From: JBHEKP01 sp041859375 | Lineage (GTDB): Bacteria > Hydrogenedentota > Hydrogenedentia > Hydrogenedentales > CAITNO01 | NCBI GenBank assembly: GCA_041859375.1 | Contig: JBHEKP010000222.1 | Location: forward strand, 1-13,376 | Direction: 5' to 3' | Length of the DNA: 13,376 bases | Shown here: one piece after another, positions 1-6,664 of the stretch | Layout of the letters: the number at the start of each line of letters is the position of its first letter | Numbering within the stretch: position 1 is the first letter of the stretch | Program-made: the position numbers and the translations under genes | Notes under the pieces: generated by a model | What the model was told of the DNA's origin: nothing | What the model saw: only the letters and a program-made list of their open reading frames with translations | Databases searched by the model: none

Positions 1-452
1 TTGAGCACGCGGAGCATCTCGCCCAGGGCCGCGTCGGTGTCCACCACGTTGCGTATGCCGAAGGCGATGGTGACCGCGTCGAATACCCCGTCCGCGAAGG
101 CCAGCCGGGTGGCGTCGCTCCGGACCAGCGGGAACATGCCCGCCAGTCCCGCCGCCGCCAGTTTCCGCTGCCCGCCGCGCAGCATCCCGCCCGACATGTC
201 GGCCCCCGCCCCGCCCGCCACGGACGGCGCGTGCCTGCGCAGGGCCAGCAGCACGTCGCAGGTGCCTGTGGCCAAATCCAGCACGCGCAGCGCCTTGCCG
301 GGGGGCAGCATGTCCGCCATTTTGCGCCGCCACACCACGTCGCGGCGCATGGACAGGAGCCGGTTCACCAGGTCGTAGGTGCCCGCAATCTGGTCAAACA
401 TGCGCCAGACGTTGCGCCGGGAGGGGCCGGGTTGGTTGTTTTCAGGTGCCAT
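1..452 (-). CDS. menG: MenG/UbiE demethylmenaquinone (ubiquinone) C-methyltransferase, 5' part only
   Basis: This is a SAM-dependent C-methyltransferase that adds the ring methyl group in the last or near-last step of menaquinone (or ubiquinone) synthesis, at the inner face of the cytoplasmic membrane. I translated the minus strand from the ATG at 452; the frame stays open to the window edge, giving 150 residues of a family usually near 230-250. Family hallmarks seen are WRMFDQIAGTYDLVNRL near residues 16-32, the SAM-binding loop LDLATGTCD (the usual GTGD is GTCD here), GADMSGGML at the second motif, and TIAFGIRNV followed by LGEMLRVLK near the cut end. No strong Shine-Dalgarno sequence precedes the ATG. 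It lies 78 bp downstream of the cardiolipin synthase on the same strand and may share its transcript. Which quinone is made cannot be told from the sequence. The family assignment is firm. Confidence 0.93.
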   Translation of the reverse strand, partial: MAPENNQPGPSRRNVWRMFDQIAGTYDLVNRLLSMRRDVVWRRKMADMLPPGKALRVLDLATGTCDVLLALRRHAPSVAGGAGADMSGGMLRGGQRKLAAAGLAGMFPLVRSDATRLAFADGVFDAVTIAFGIRNVVDTDAALGEMLRVL

Positions 453-497
453 GCGGTTGTCCGTGGTTGATGGTTTGCTCCGACTTTAGAACACCGG

Positions 498-533
498 GCG
501 GCGGCCGGTCAATCCCGGCGCGGCGGCCGGTCA
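498..533. repeat. 14-bp direct repeat at the end of the cardiolipin synthase gene
   Basis: The 14-mer GCGGCGGCCGGTCA occurs at 498-511 and again at 520-533, a period of 22 bp. The second copy includes the TGA stop codon of the cls gene (531-533, minus strand), so the gene end looks locally duplicated. On the minus strand each copy can also pair partly with its surroundings (CCGGC...GCCGG), but no T-run follows. It is therefore not a convincing terminator for cls. Confidence 0.6.
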
Positions 534-1931
534 CAGCAGCGGCGAGATGAACTGGCAAAGCTCCTCCGCCCAGCGCCGGCCGGAACCGGAATGCTCGGCG
601 TGGTAGTGGATGGACTGGGCCTGCATCCAGGCTGTCCAGGAGGCCACGCGTTCTATCTCCGGGCGGGAATAGTGAAAAAGGGCGATCTCAAAGTTCAGGT
701 ACATGCTGCGCATGTCCAGGTTGGGCGAGCCGGTGACGGCGAGGGTGCTGTCAAAAACCATGGCCTTTGCGTGCACCATGCCCTTGGGATAGGCGTAGAC
801 CCGCCCCCCCGCCGCCGCGATTTCCCTGAGCGCGGGCCCGCGGGCAAGGTCCGCAAGACGGTGGTTGGAGCGCATCGGCACCAGCACGCGCACGTCCTTG
901 CCCGCGCGCGCCTTCACGGCGAGGGTGCGCAGGAGCGGCTCGTCGGGCACAAAATAGGGGGTGACCAGCCAGATGCGCTCCCGCGCGTCCATGATGGCGC
1001 AGAGCATGGCGTCGGTGAAGGTGTCCTCGGGCACGTCCGGGCCGCTGGCCACCACCTGGAGTGTGGAAGTGGCCTCCCCCGGCACGAACAGGCCCGAAGC
1101 CCCGGGAAGGCTGTCCGGTTTCGGCGGTGCCTCGTCGGTGACATACTTCCAGTCGCCGAAGAAGACCGTCTCAATGTCCGCCACGATGGGCCCCTCCACA
1201 AACACCGCCGAGTCCACAAAGCGCGCATCGCTCGGCTCGGGCCCCATGAATTCCGTGGCGAGGTTCATCCCCCCGATCATCGCCGCCTGGTGGTCCACAA
1301 CGGCTATCTTGCGGTGGTTGCGCAGGTTTGCCGACCATTTCCGGCGCAGGGGCAGCACGGGCATGAACTCCGCCACCCGTCCGCCCGCGTCGCGCAGGGG
1401 CCCGGTAAAGCGGCCGCTGGAGCGGATGCAGCCGAGTCCGTCGAGCAGCAGCCGCACCTCCACGCCCTCGCGCGCCTTTTTCGCAAGCAGCTCCACCACG
1501 CTCCGGCCCGTCTCGTCCCGGCCCAGGATAAACGTGGTGACATTGATGGAGTGGCGCGCGTTTTCAAAAAGGCGCATGAGCGCGGCGTGGGCCGACTCGC
1601 CGCTGAAGTGCAGGTCGGTGGCGTTGCCGGTCCTGGGCATGGGCATGCCCGCGCGCACCATGCCAGGCCCGCCCTCCGTCATCACGTCGGTGTCAATGAT
1701 GCCCCCCGCCTGCCGGGTGTAGAGCGGCCCCTTGCTGCGCACCTCACGGCGCAGTTTCCGGTCGCCCAGCAGCAGGAAAAGGGGCACCCCGATGTAGGGC
1801 ACCAGCGCGATGGCCAGCAGCCACGCCATGGCGCCGCCCGGCTGGCGTTTTTCCCCCATGATTCGGAGCACCAGCGCCATGGCAAGCAGGAACCCCGCTA
1901 TGGTGAGCAGGTGATCCCACAATAGGCGCAA
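531..1931 (-). CDS. cls: Cardiolipin synthase (phospholipase D superfamily, ClsA-like)
   Basis: This membrane enzyme joins phosphatidylglycerol (with a second phospholipid) to form cardiolipin. The 466-residue product matches the usual length. Two hydrophobic N-terminal segments (about 5-23 and 35-55) are the typical Cls membrane anchor. Two phospholipase D HKD motifs follow: H206-x-K208-x4-D213 in HRKIAVVD with GGMN after it, and H387-x-K389-x4-D394 in HAKAMVFD followed by GSPNLDMRS. Both catalytic histidines and lysines are present, so the enzyme should be active. The start is a TTG at 1931, 13 bp after the dsbD stop; a GAGG lies about 11 nt upstream of it, and a GGAGG overlaps the end of dsbD. 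A second TTG at 1922 is an alternative start. The closeness to dsbD points to translational coupling in one leftward operon. Confidence 0.95.
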   Translation of the reverse strand: MRLLWDHLLTIAGFLLAMALVLRIMGEKRQPGGAMAWLLAIALVPYIGVPLFLLLGDRKLRREVRSKGPLYTRQAGGIIDTDVMTEGGPGMVRAGMPMPRTGNATDLHFSGESAHAALMRLFENARHSINVTTFILGRDETGRSVVELLAKKAREGVEVRLLLDGLGCIRSSGRFTGPLRDAGGRVAEFMPVLPLRRKWSANLRNHRKIAVVDHQAAMIGGMNLATEFMGPEPSDARFVDSAVFVEGPIVADIETVFFGDWKYVTDEAPPKPDSLPGASGLFVPGEATSTLQVVASGPDVPEDTFTDAMLCAIMDARERIWLVTPYFVPDEPLLRTLAVKARAGKDVRVLVPMRSNHRLADLARGPALREIAAAGGRVYAYPKGMVHAKAMVFDSTLAVTGSPNLDMRSMYLNFEIALFHYSRPEIERVASWTAWMQAQSIHYHAEHSGSGRRWAEELCQFISPLL

Positions 1932-1944
1932 GATTAATATGGCC

Positions 1945-3762
1945 TCATTCCTCCGGTTTGAGTATCACATAGGCCGGCAGGCCCAGCACCTTGAACCGTT
2001 CCACCACCTCCCGGGCGGGCTGCTCCTCGGGGCTTTCCGCCTGGTACTTGATTTTCACATAACCGCCGAGGCGGCGCAACACTTCGCCGTCCTTCAGGAC
2101 GGTGTTGTCCATCATGGTGCAGTTCTTGCACCAGGTGGCCCAGAAGTCAATGATGACCGGCTTGTTCTCGCTTTTGGCCCGGGCCAGCCCCTCCTCCAGC
2201 GAGGCAGTCCACTCTCCGGCCCCCTTTTCCGCGGGCGCGGAAACGCCCGACAGGGTCCAGGCAAGGTGGCCGTAATACAGCGCAAAGGCGAGAATGAAGA
2301 CGCCGAAGGCCTGCTTTACCCGGCTCATCCATTTGCCGGGTTTGGGCAGGAAGGACAGCCCCGCGCCCAGGAAGGGCCACGGCAGGGCCATGCCCGCGCC
2401 CAGCAAAAACGGCAGCGCCAGCGCGCCGGTGCCGCCCTGGCTGTACAGGTCCTGGGCGTGGAGGATGGTGTAGATCACCACCGGCGCGACGCAGGCGCCC
2501 GCCAGCAGCGCCGACACAGCACCCATCACCAGCGCCACCGCCATGCTGCCGCGCTCGTTGCCCCGAATGCCCAGTTTGGACTGGAACCGGGAGAAGTCTA
2601 TGGCCACCACGTCAAACATGGCCAGACCCAGAAGCACAAACAGCACCGCCATCACCGCGTTGAACCAGACCGTGGCGTTGATCGCGCCGAAGGCGGTGGA
2701 CACGCCCAGCACCACCACCAGGCCCAGCGCGCCGTAGACCAGCGTGATGCCCAGGCCGTAGGCGCCGCCCAGCAGAAAACCCCGCGCCCGGCTGCCCGCG
2801 CGCGCGCCCGCGCCGATGATTGCTATGTTGATGGGAATCAGCGGCAGCACGCAGGGGGTCAGGTTCAGCGCCAGTCCGCCCGCGAGCACCAGCAGCATCA
2901 CCAGCCAGATGCTTTTTCCCTTGAACCCGCCCTGTTCCGCTTTGCCGGATTCCGCCGCGTCTATGAAGGCCAGGAAATCGCGGGTGTTGGCGTAGCCGTC
3001 CAGCCGTCCCGTTTCTTTGAAACCATCCGCAAGGGTTTTCCAGTCGGCGGCGGGGGATGCCGTCGGGGCCGGGGCCGGGGCCGGGGCTGGCGCAGGCGCA
3101 GGCGCAGGCGCGGGCTCCGGGGCCGGGGCCGGGGTCGGGGCCGGCACGGATTCCGCCGCGGACACGGGAGCCGTTGCAGCGGGGGCCTCCTTCAACACCA
3201 CCGCCTCGGCCCAGGGAAGCGCGTTCAGCAGTTCCGCCGCCTTTGCGTCGGGAACCGGCGCGGCGCCGCCTGCGGCCACAACGGTCACGGGAATCTCCAC
3301 CACCTTTTGTGCGGGGGGGGCGCAGGTTTTGTCATTGCACGCCTGGTAGCGGAGCGCGCCGCGCAGCACATGAACGCCGGGGGCGGCATCGGGGGCCGCC
3401 AGCACCTCCACGCCGATGGTGAAGGTCTGCTCATACACCGCAACGGGTTCGGGCGAGAAGGAGAAGGTGTAAAGGCTGTGCGCCGGATAGGCAATCTTAA
3501 CCGCCGCAAGGGGGGCGGCGTCGGGCAGCTTCAACTCCGTGGGGATAAGGTAGTCTTCCAGCGGTTTGTGCGCGTTCACATGCCAGCCCCCGGAAAGGGT
3601 GGCAGTGACCGCAACGCGCAGAACGCCCCCGGGCGTCACGCCGGATTGTTCGGGAACAACCCTGACCGAAACTTCGGGACCGCCGCCAAACTGCGCCGCC
3701 GCGGGAACCGCCGCAAACAGCGCCACCGGCAGAAGCAGTGCGAAAAAAAGCCGTTTTCTCAT
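1945..3762 (-). CDS. dsbD: Thiol:disulfide interchange protein DsbD (CcdA-like core with thioredoxin-like C-domain)
   Basis: DsbD passes electrons from cytoplasmic thioredoxin across the inner membrane to periplasmic thiol proteins such as DsbC-type isomerases and cytochrome c maturation factors. I set the start at the ATG at 3762 (605 aa) because GGAGGAG sits 7 nt upstream and a signal peptide follows (MRKR, hydrophobic run, AAAQ near residue 24). The frame itself extends to 3879 without such signals. The N-terminal DsbD-alpha domain has the cysteine pair C142/C147 (YQACNDKTCAPP). An Ala-Pro linker covers about 206-233. The multi-pass membrane core, about 283-505, carries C304 (NLTPCVLPL) and C424 (GACVAPV). 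The C-domain has WCKNC (C545/C548) and the cis-proline GLP (595-597). All six redox cysteines are present. The protein ends at LKPEE, about 25-30 residues earlier than E. coli DsbD. Confidence 0.94.
   Translation of the reverse strand: MRKRLFFALLLPVALFAAVPAAAQFGGGPEVSVRVVPEQSGVTPGGVLRVAVTATLSGGWHVNAHKPLEDYLIPTELKLPDAAPLAAVKIAYPAHSLYTFSFSPEPVAVYEQTFTIGVEVLAAPDAAPGVHVLRGALRYQACNDKTCAPPAQKVVEIPVTVVAAGGAAPVPDAKAAELLNALPWAEAVVLKEAPAATAPVSAAESVPAPTPAPAPEPAPAPAPAPAPAPAPAPTASPAADWKTLADGFKETGRLDGYANTRDFLAFIDAAESGKAEQGGFKGKSIWLVMLLVLAGGLALNLTPCVLPLIPINIAIIGAGARAGSRARGFLLGGAYGLGITLVYGALGLVVVLGVSTAFGAINATVWFNAVMAVLFVLLGLAMFDVVAIDFSRFQSKLGIRGNERGSMAVALVMGAVSALLAGACVAPVVIYTILHAQDLYSQGGTGALALPFLLGAGMALPWPFLGAGLSFLPKPGKWMSRVKQAFGVFILAFALYYGHLAWTLSGVSAPAEKGAGEWTASLEEGLARAKSENKPVIIDFWATWCKNCTMMDNTVLKDGEVLRRLGGYVKIKYQAESPEEQPAREVVERFKVLGLPAYVILKPEE
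3065..3142. repeat. GGGGCC-type hexanucleotide tandem repeat inside dsbD
   Basis: Thirteen consecutive hexamers lie in this stretch: GGGGCC three times, then GGGGCT, GGCGCA three times, GGCGCG, GGCTCC, GGGGCC twice, GGGGTC and GGGGCC (plus strand). On the minus strand they encode the Ala-Pro linker of DsbD. The first four units put four G4 runs separated by CC on the plus (template) strand, a textbook G-quadruplex-forming arrangement. Because the unit is 6 bp, slippage changes the linker by two residues without a frameshift. Confidence 0.85.
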
Positions 3763-3803
3763 TGCCGAACTCCTCCAAGGCACGTTTGTCCTTTTGGAGT
3801 AAC

Positions 3804-3809
3804 AGTATA
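3804..3809 (-). promoter_or_regulatory. Possible -10 box upstream of dsbD
   Basis: The minus strand reads TATACT here, a good -10 hexamer, with a start site predicted about 35 nt before the dsbD ATG at 3762. No convincing -35 hexamer is seen 16-18 bp upstream, so this is weak evidence. The 166-bp gap between the sigma-54 activator and dsbD contains no other clear signal. A CCCC-TGTC-GGGG mini-hairpin at 3911-3922 lacks a T-run. Confidence 0.3.
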
Positions 3810-3928
3810 CCGGCACCCAACCTTCCCATGCGCCCAGGCTCCGGAAACTGCGGACGGCATGATCCCCCACGGTGGCCATTGGTGCTCATAGGTGGTGAAA
3901 TCTTCCGCTTCCCCTGTCGGGGATCCCG

Positions 3929-5782
3929 TTAACTTTTCAGGTGGAAGTGGGTGATTTTGTTGTAGAGGGTGCTGCGGCCGATGCCGAGAAGGCGGGCCGT
4001 TTCGACCATGTTGCCGTTGGTGTACTCAATGGCCTTGATGATGTGGCGGCGCTCCAGCTCGTCCAGGGGCACGGGCACGTCGCCGATGTCGCGCGCGGGG
4101 GCGATGGCGCGCAGGATTTCCGCGTCAATAACACTGCCGGTGCACATGGTGTTGGCGACCTCGATCATGTGCTTCAGCTCGCGCACGTTGCCGGGCCAGG
4201 AGAGCTCCACAAGGAACTCAATGGCGTCGGGACCGAGCCGCCGCTCGGGGGTGCCCGCCCTGTCGCGGGAGGCGTTGAGGAAATGCTGGGCCAGTTCGGG
4301 GATGTCGCAGCGCCGCTGGTTGAGGGGCGGGATGCGCAGTTCCACGGCGCGCAGGCGGTGGTACAGGTCCTCGCGGAACCGGCCCGCCTTGATTTCGTTC
4401 TGGAGGTCCTTGTTGGTGGCGGTGACGATGCGGAAGTCGGAGCTGATCTCCTCCTGGCCGCCCACGCGCCGGAACTTTCCCGTCTCCACGGCGCGGAGGA
4501 TGCGCGCCTGGTGCTCCGGGCTGAGGTCGCCAATCTCGTCGAGGAACAGGGTGCCGCCGTTGCTCTGCTCAAGCAGCCCGATTTTCCGGGCCACGGCGCC
4601 CGTGAAGGCGCCCTTCTCGTGGCCGAAGAATTCCCCCTCGAAAAGCTCGCGGGGGATGGCCGCGCAGTTCACCGTGACCAGCGGCTCCTTGGCGCGGCCG
4701 GACAGCTCATGGATGAGCCCGGCCACCAGCTCCTTGCCGGTTCCGGTGGGGCCGAGAATCAGCACGGGCTGGAGCGAGGGAGCCACCATGCGCACAATCC
4801 GCTGCACCTCGGCCATGGCCTTGCCGCTGCCGATCAGCCGGCCGAATTTCTCGCCGGTGCGGCGCAGGTTCCTGTTTTCGGCCTCCAGCTGCTCGACCCG
4901 CTCGATGGCCCGGAAAAAGGGCGCGATGATGTGGGCCAGGGCGACAAAAAAGTGCAGGTCGGTCTTGTGGAGCACCCGCGCGGGGTGGGTGCGCGACACC
5001 AGCATCGCGCCGATGTCGTTTTCGCCGAAGAAGATGGGGGCGGTCATGGCGCACCGCGTCTGCATGCCCTCCGCGGTGAGCACGCGCTCCGGCGTGAGGA
5101 TGCCCCGCCGCTCCCGAAGCGTCCGCGACAGGCTTTCCCGGAGTTCCGGCAGCCCGTCCCTCACCGACGGCTCGGGGCCGAGCAGATCAATCAGCTCGTG
5201 CTCCGTGCCGGAATGGTCCGAAAGGAGAAGCCAGGCCGAATTCGGATGGAACCGCCCCCGGACGGTCTCCGCAAGGGCGGCAACCAAGGCGGACTGCGTG
5301 GTCACCCGGCTCAGGGAGCGGCTGATATGGAAGAGTTCCGTGAGATCGCCGTCCGTCTTGGGGTGCACCTCCGAGGCGTCGCGGTCGGAGGGGGTGGAAA
5401 GGTACACCGAGTCCTCCTCCGCCAGGGTGTCCGTGGACAACCGGGGCGCATCCCCCCCCTCCGCGGGCTCCGCCTCCGTGCTCGTGATGAGAAAAACGAC
5501 ATGGCCCACGCGAACCTCGTCGCCGGTGTGCAGGCTGCATTCCAGCGCGGGCAGCCCGTTCACCAGTGTGGGGTTGACGCTGCCCAGATGCCTGAGGCGC
5601 AATGACTCGCCCGAGAGGTAAATTTCACAGTGCTGGCGCGAAACGACCGTTTCCGGAATGCGCACGTCGCAGACGCTTTCGCGGCCGATTTTCAGGGGAG
5701 CCGCGCCAATCTCCCAGCTCATGCCGCGCGTCATGCCCGACTTGACCGTCAACTGAAACACTTCAAACCTCGCCCTTTCCAC
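3929..5782 (-). CDS. FHA-domain sigma-54-dependent transcriptional activator (FHA-GAF-AAA+-Fis HTH)
   Basis: This bacterial enhancer-binding protein (617 aa) should bind upstream DNA sites and use ATP to open sigma-54 RNA polymerase complexes. The N-terminal FHA domain (about 7-100) has GRES 33-36, SRQH 48-51 and the N/G pair of TLVNG near 75-76, which read phosphothreonine. A GAF-like region follows at about 145-290, then a short coiled coil (295-310). The AAA+ core has Walker A GPTGTGKE (344-351), the sigma-54 contact loop GAFTGA (391-396), Walker B TLFLDEIGDL (411-420), the arginine-finger region FREDLYHRL (469-477) and WPGNVREL (529-536). A Fis-type helix-turn-helix fills about 577-614. 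There is no receiver domain, so input is probably Ser/Thr phosphorylation or a GAF ligand. The start is GTG at 5782 with GGTGAG 6 nt upstream. It lies immediately downstream of a sigma-54 promoter island, its likely target (inference). Confidence 0.95.
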   Translation of the reverse strand: MERARFEVFQLTVKSGMTRGMSWEIGAAPLKIGRESVCDVRIPETVVSRQHCEIYLSGESLRLRHLGSVNPTLVNGLPALECSLHTGDEVRVGHVVFLITSTEAEPAEGGDAPRLSTDTLAEEDSVYLSTPSDRDASEVHPKTDGDLTELFHISRSLSRVTTQSALVAALAETVRGRFHPNSAWLLLSDHSGTEHELIDLLGPEPSVRDGLPELRESLSRTLRERRGILTPERVLTAEGMQTRCAMTAPIFFGENDIGAMLVSRTHPARVLHKTDLHFFVALAHIIAPFFRAIERVEQLEAENRNLRRTGEKFGRLIGSGKAMAEVQRIVRMVAPSLQPVLILGPTGTGKELVAGLIHELSGRAKEPLVTVNCAAIPRELFEGEFFGHEKGAFTGAVARKIGLLEQSNGGTLFLDEIGDLSPEHQARILRAVETGKFRRVGGQEEISSDFRIVTATNKDLQNEIKAGRFREDLYHRLRAVELRIPPLNQRRCDIPELAQHFLNASRDRAGTPERRLGPDAIEFLVELSWPGNVRELKHMIEVANTMCTGSVIDAEILRAIAPARDIGDVPVPLDELERRHIIKAIEYTNGNMVETARLLGIGRSTLYNKITHFHLKS

Positions 5783-5813
5783 CGTTGCTCACCATCGCAA
5801 CAGGCTGCGGAGA

Positions 5814-5842
5814 ATACTACGATTAACCGGCCCCGGCTTCAA
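5814..5842 (-). promoter_or_regulatory. Sigma-70-type promoter for the FHA activator gene
   Basis: On the minus strand the -35 hexamer TTGAAG (5842-5837) and the -10 hexamer TAGTAT (5819-5814) are separated by exactly 17 bp; each matches four of six consensus bases. The predicted start near 5807 leaves a leader of about 25 nt with a GGTGAG ribosome site before the GTG start at 5782. It lies just downstream of a terminator, so the activator should be expressed independently of the transcript upstream. Confidence 0.55.
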
Positions 5843-5860
5843 CCACGCCGCCGGACCGCG

Positions 5861-5904
5861 CAAATAAAAGCCAAGCGGGGCGCAGGCCTTTCCTGCCGCC
5901 CCGC
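5861..5904 (-). terminator. Rho-independent terminator ending the leftward transcript of the regulatory island
   Basis: A GC-rich stem pairs 5875-5881 (GCGGGGC) with 5898-5904 and 5882-5886 (GCAGG) with 5892-5896, with one bulged base and a 5-nt loop. On the minus strand the stem is followed by the T-rich tail TTGGCTTTTATTTG (5874-5861). On the plus strand only AAAACC follows, so the direction is leftward. It would end a transcript starting at the sigma-54 promoter near 6521-6536 and separate it from the activator gene. Confidence 0.65.
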
Positions 5905-6136
5905 AAAACCCCAAGGGATGCCTCCCGTTGCCATCCCTCCTTCTGAGACCCCATAGCCGCACATTTGCCGCGCCCGGCCCGCCACCGGACGGCGGAAGGG
6001 AAAGGCCCGTCCGCTCGCCATGCCCCCAAAATGCTCCTCTGCGCTTTTCTCACCGGAAAATCCGCCTGCCGCCCCCATGGCCCTCTGGATTCAATTGTTC
6101 ACACGGCACCGAATGCCGCCCTGCGGATGAACTATG
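5905..6136 (-). other. Non-coding stretch between the small gene and its terminator
   Basis: No credible gene was found here. Two minus-strand frames (starting at 6078 and 6053) run straight through the terminator, have no ribosome site and are not called. Small inverted repeats are visible: GGGATG/CATCCC at 5915-5937, and CCGCC/GGCGG at 5979-5995 with a 7-nt loop. The stretch may be a structured 3' UTR or a small RNA ending at the terminator; this is not demonstrated. Confidence 0.35.
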
Positions 6137-6358
6137 CTAGTTGTCCTCCTCCCAGTTCTCCCGCGCGTCTTGGGGCGCGTCCGGAGGATACAGGACCCAG
6201 GTGGGCATCATTTTAACCACGCCAAGCATGGTGACCCGCGGCGTGAGTTTTGTTCCGCTCACCGCGTAGCCGTTCATGTGGACCAGCCACCACACGCGCA
6301 ACCGGGACGATGTGGTCACACCGTCGCCGTCATTTAGTTCCCACGCAAACTTCATCAT
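6137..6358 (-). CDS. Possible small protein of unknown function (73 aa)
   Basis: The frame opens with ATG at 6358 and ends with TAG at 6139-6137. I prefer this start because AGAGGA and AGGATG lie just upstream; an in-frame ATG at 6397, preceded directly by a stop codon, would add 13 residues. Roughly four in five codons end in G or C, as in the known genes here and unlike the surrounding AT-rich DNA. The product starts MMKFAWELNDGDG, is rich in tryptophan and methionine, has a basic middle (LRVWWLVHMNGYAVSG) and an acidic tail (ARENWEEDN). It has no signal peptide, no clear membrane helix and no motif I recognise. It lies about 150 nt downstream of a sigma-54 promoter on the same strand. It could be a spurious frame. 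Confidence 0.45.
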   Translation of the reverse strand: MMKFAWELNDGDGVTTSSRLRVWWLVHMNGYAVSGTKLTPRVTMLGVVKMMPTWVLYPPDAPQDARENWEEDN

Positions 6359-6431
6359 CTCATCCTGTCCTCTCGGACGTTTCAAACCATGCATCATTCA
6401 TACCCCCTATCACGATTCTGGCTTGATTGTG

Positions 6432-6484
6432 ACAACGCCGCTGTTCCAGCCGGTCTTCTCCCCGACCATGGCTGGAACCGTTGT
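6432..6484 (-). promoter_or_regulatory. Strong stem-loop in the 5' leader of the sigma-54 transcript
   Basis: A large imperfect palindrome: ACAACG (6432-6437) pairs with CGTTGT (6479-6484), GTTCCAGCC (6443-6451) with GGCTGGAAC (6470-6478), and GGTC (6452-6455) with GACC (6464-6467). That gives 19 base pairs with a 5-nt bulge on one side and a 2-nt bulge on the other. In minus-strand RNA the apical loop is GGGGAGAA. It lies about 25-78 nt after the predicted sigma-54 start and about 75 nt before the small gene. No T-run follows, so it is not a terminator. A regulatory RNA element is possible; a protein-binding DNA palindrome is an alternative. Confidence 0.55.
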
Positions 6485-6520
6485 CAGACAACCCTGCCTC
6501 AAAACAATAAAACCAGTAAA

Positions 6521-6536
6521 GCAATTGGCGCGCCAA
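6521..6536 (-). promoter_or_regulatory. Sigma-54 (RpoN) promoter, -24/-12 element
   Basis: The minus strand reads TTGGCGCG-CCAA-TTGC. The -24 GG (6534-6533) and the -12 GC (6522-6521) are separated by exactly 10 bp, as sigma-54 requires. The rest fits the YTGGCACG-N4-TTGCW consensus apart from one base (A to G), and a T follows the TTGC. The predicted start is near 6509, reading leftwards into the folded leader and the small gene. Two palindromic sites lie about 140 and 165 bp upstream, the usual distance for enhancer sites. The plus-strand reading of this palindrome lacks the TTGC element. Confidence 0.7.
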
Positions 6537-6544
6537 TGGCCGTC

Positions 6545-6625
6545 GCGCGACACCATTTTTTCATAACTAATTTAAAATAATGAAGATATATCTTTTTGAA
6601 AATGTCTCTTATTAATAAAAAAGCA
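6545..6625. other. AT-rich spacer between enhancer-like sites and the sigma-54 promoter
   Basis: This stretch of about 80 bp is mostly A and T (for example ATTTAAAATAATGAAGATAT) in an otherwise GC-rich window. It lies exactly between the sigma-54 element and the paired palindromes. In known sigma-54 promoters such DNA bends, often with IHF, to bring the activator to the polymerase. I see no clear IHF consensus. Confidence 0.4.
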
Positions 6626-6642
6626 TGTGCGCCCTCCTTTTC

Positions 6643-6657
6643 GTCCAGAATCTGGAC
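6643..6657. promoter_or_regulatory. Palindromic operator/enhancer site A, GTCCA-N5-TGGAC
   Basis: GTCCA-GAATC-TGGAC, a perfect 5-bp-arm palindrome. Its centre is about 140 bp upstream of the predicted sigma-54 start site and 23 bp (about two helical turns) from site B. Its dyad symmetry suits a Fis-type dimer such as the neighbouring FHA activator; which protein binds is inference. Confidence 0.6.
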
Positions 6658-6664
6658 ATAAATT

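Noticed and set aside
3911..3922. CCCC-TGTC-GGGG hairpin after the activator gene
   Set aside because: A stem of only 4 bp with no T-run in either direction; too weak to call a terminator.
591..5621. Long plus-strand frames opposite cls, dsbD and the activator (591-1925, 1939-3891, 3941-5605, 3969-5621)
   Set aside because: They are mirror frames of well-identified minus-strand genes in GC-rich DNA. Their products are low-complexity Arg/Gly/His/Ser-rich and match no family.
5823..6078. Two minus-strand frames starting at 6078 and 6053
   Set aside because: They read through the terminator stem, and no ribosome site was found.
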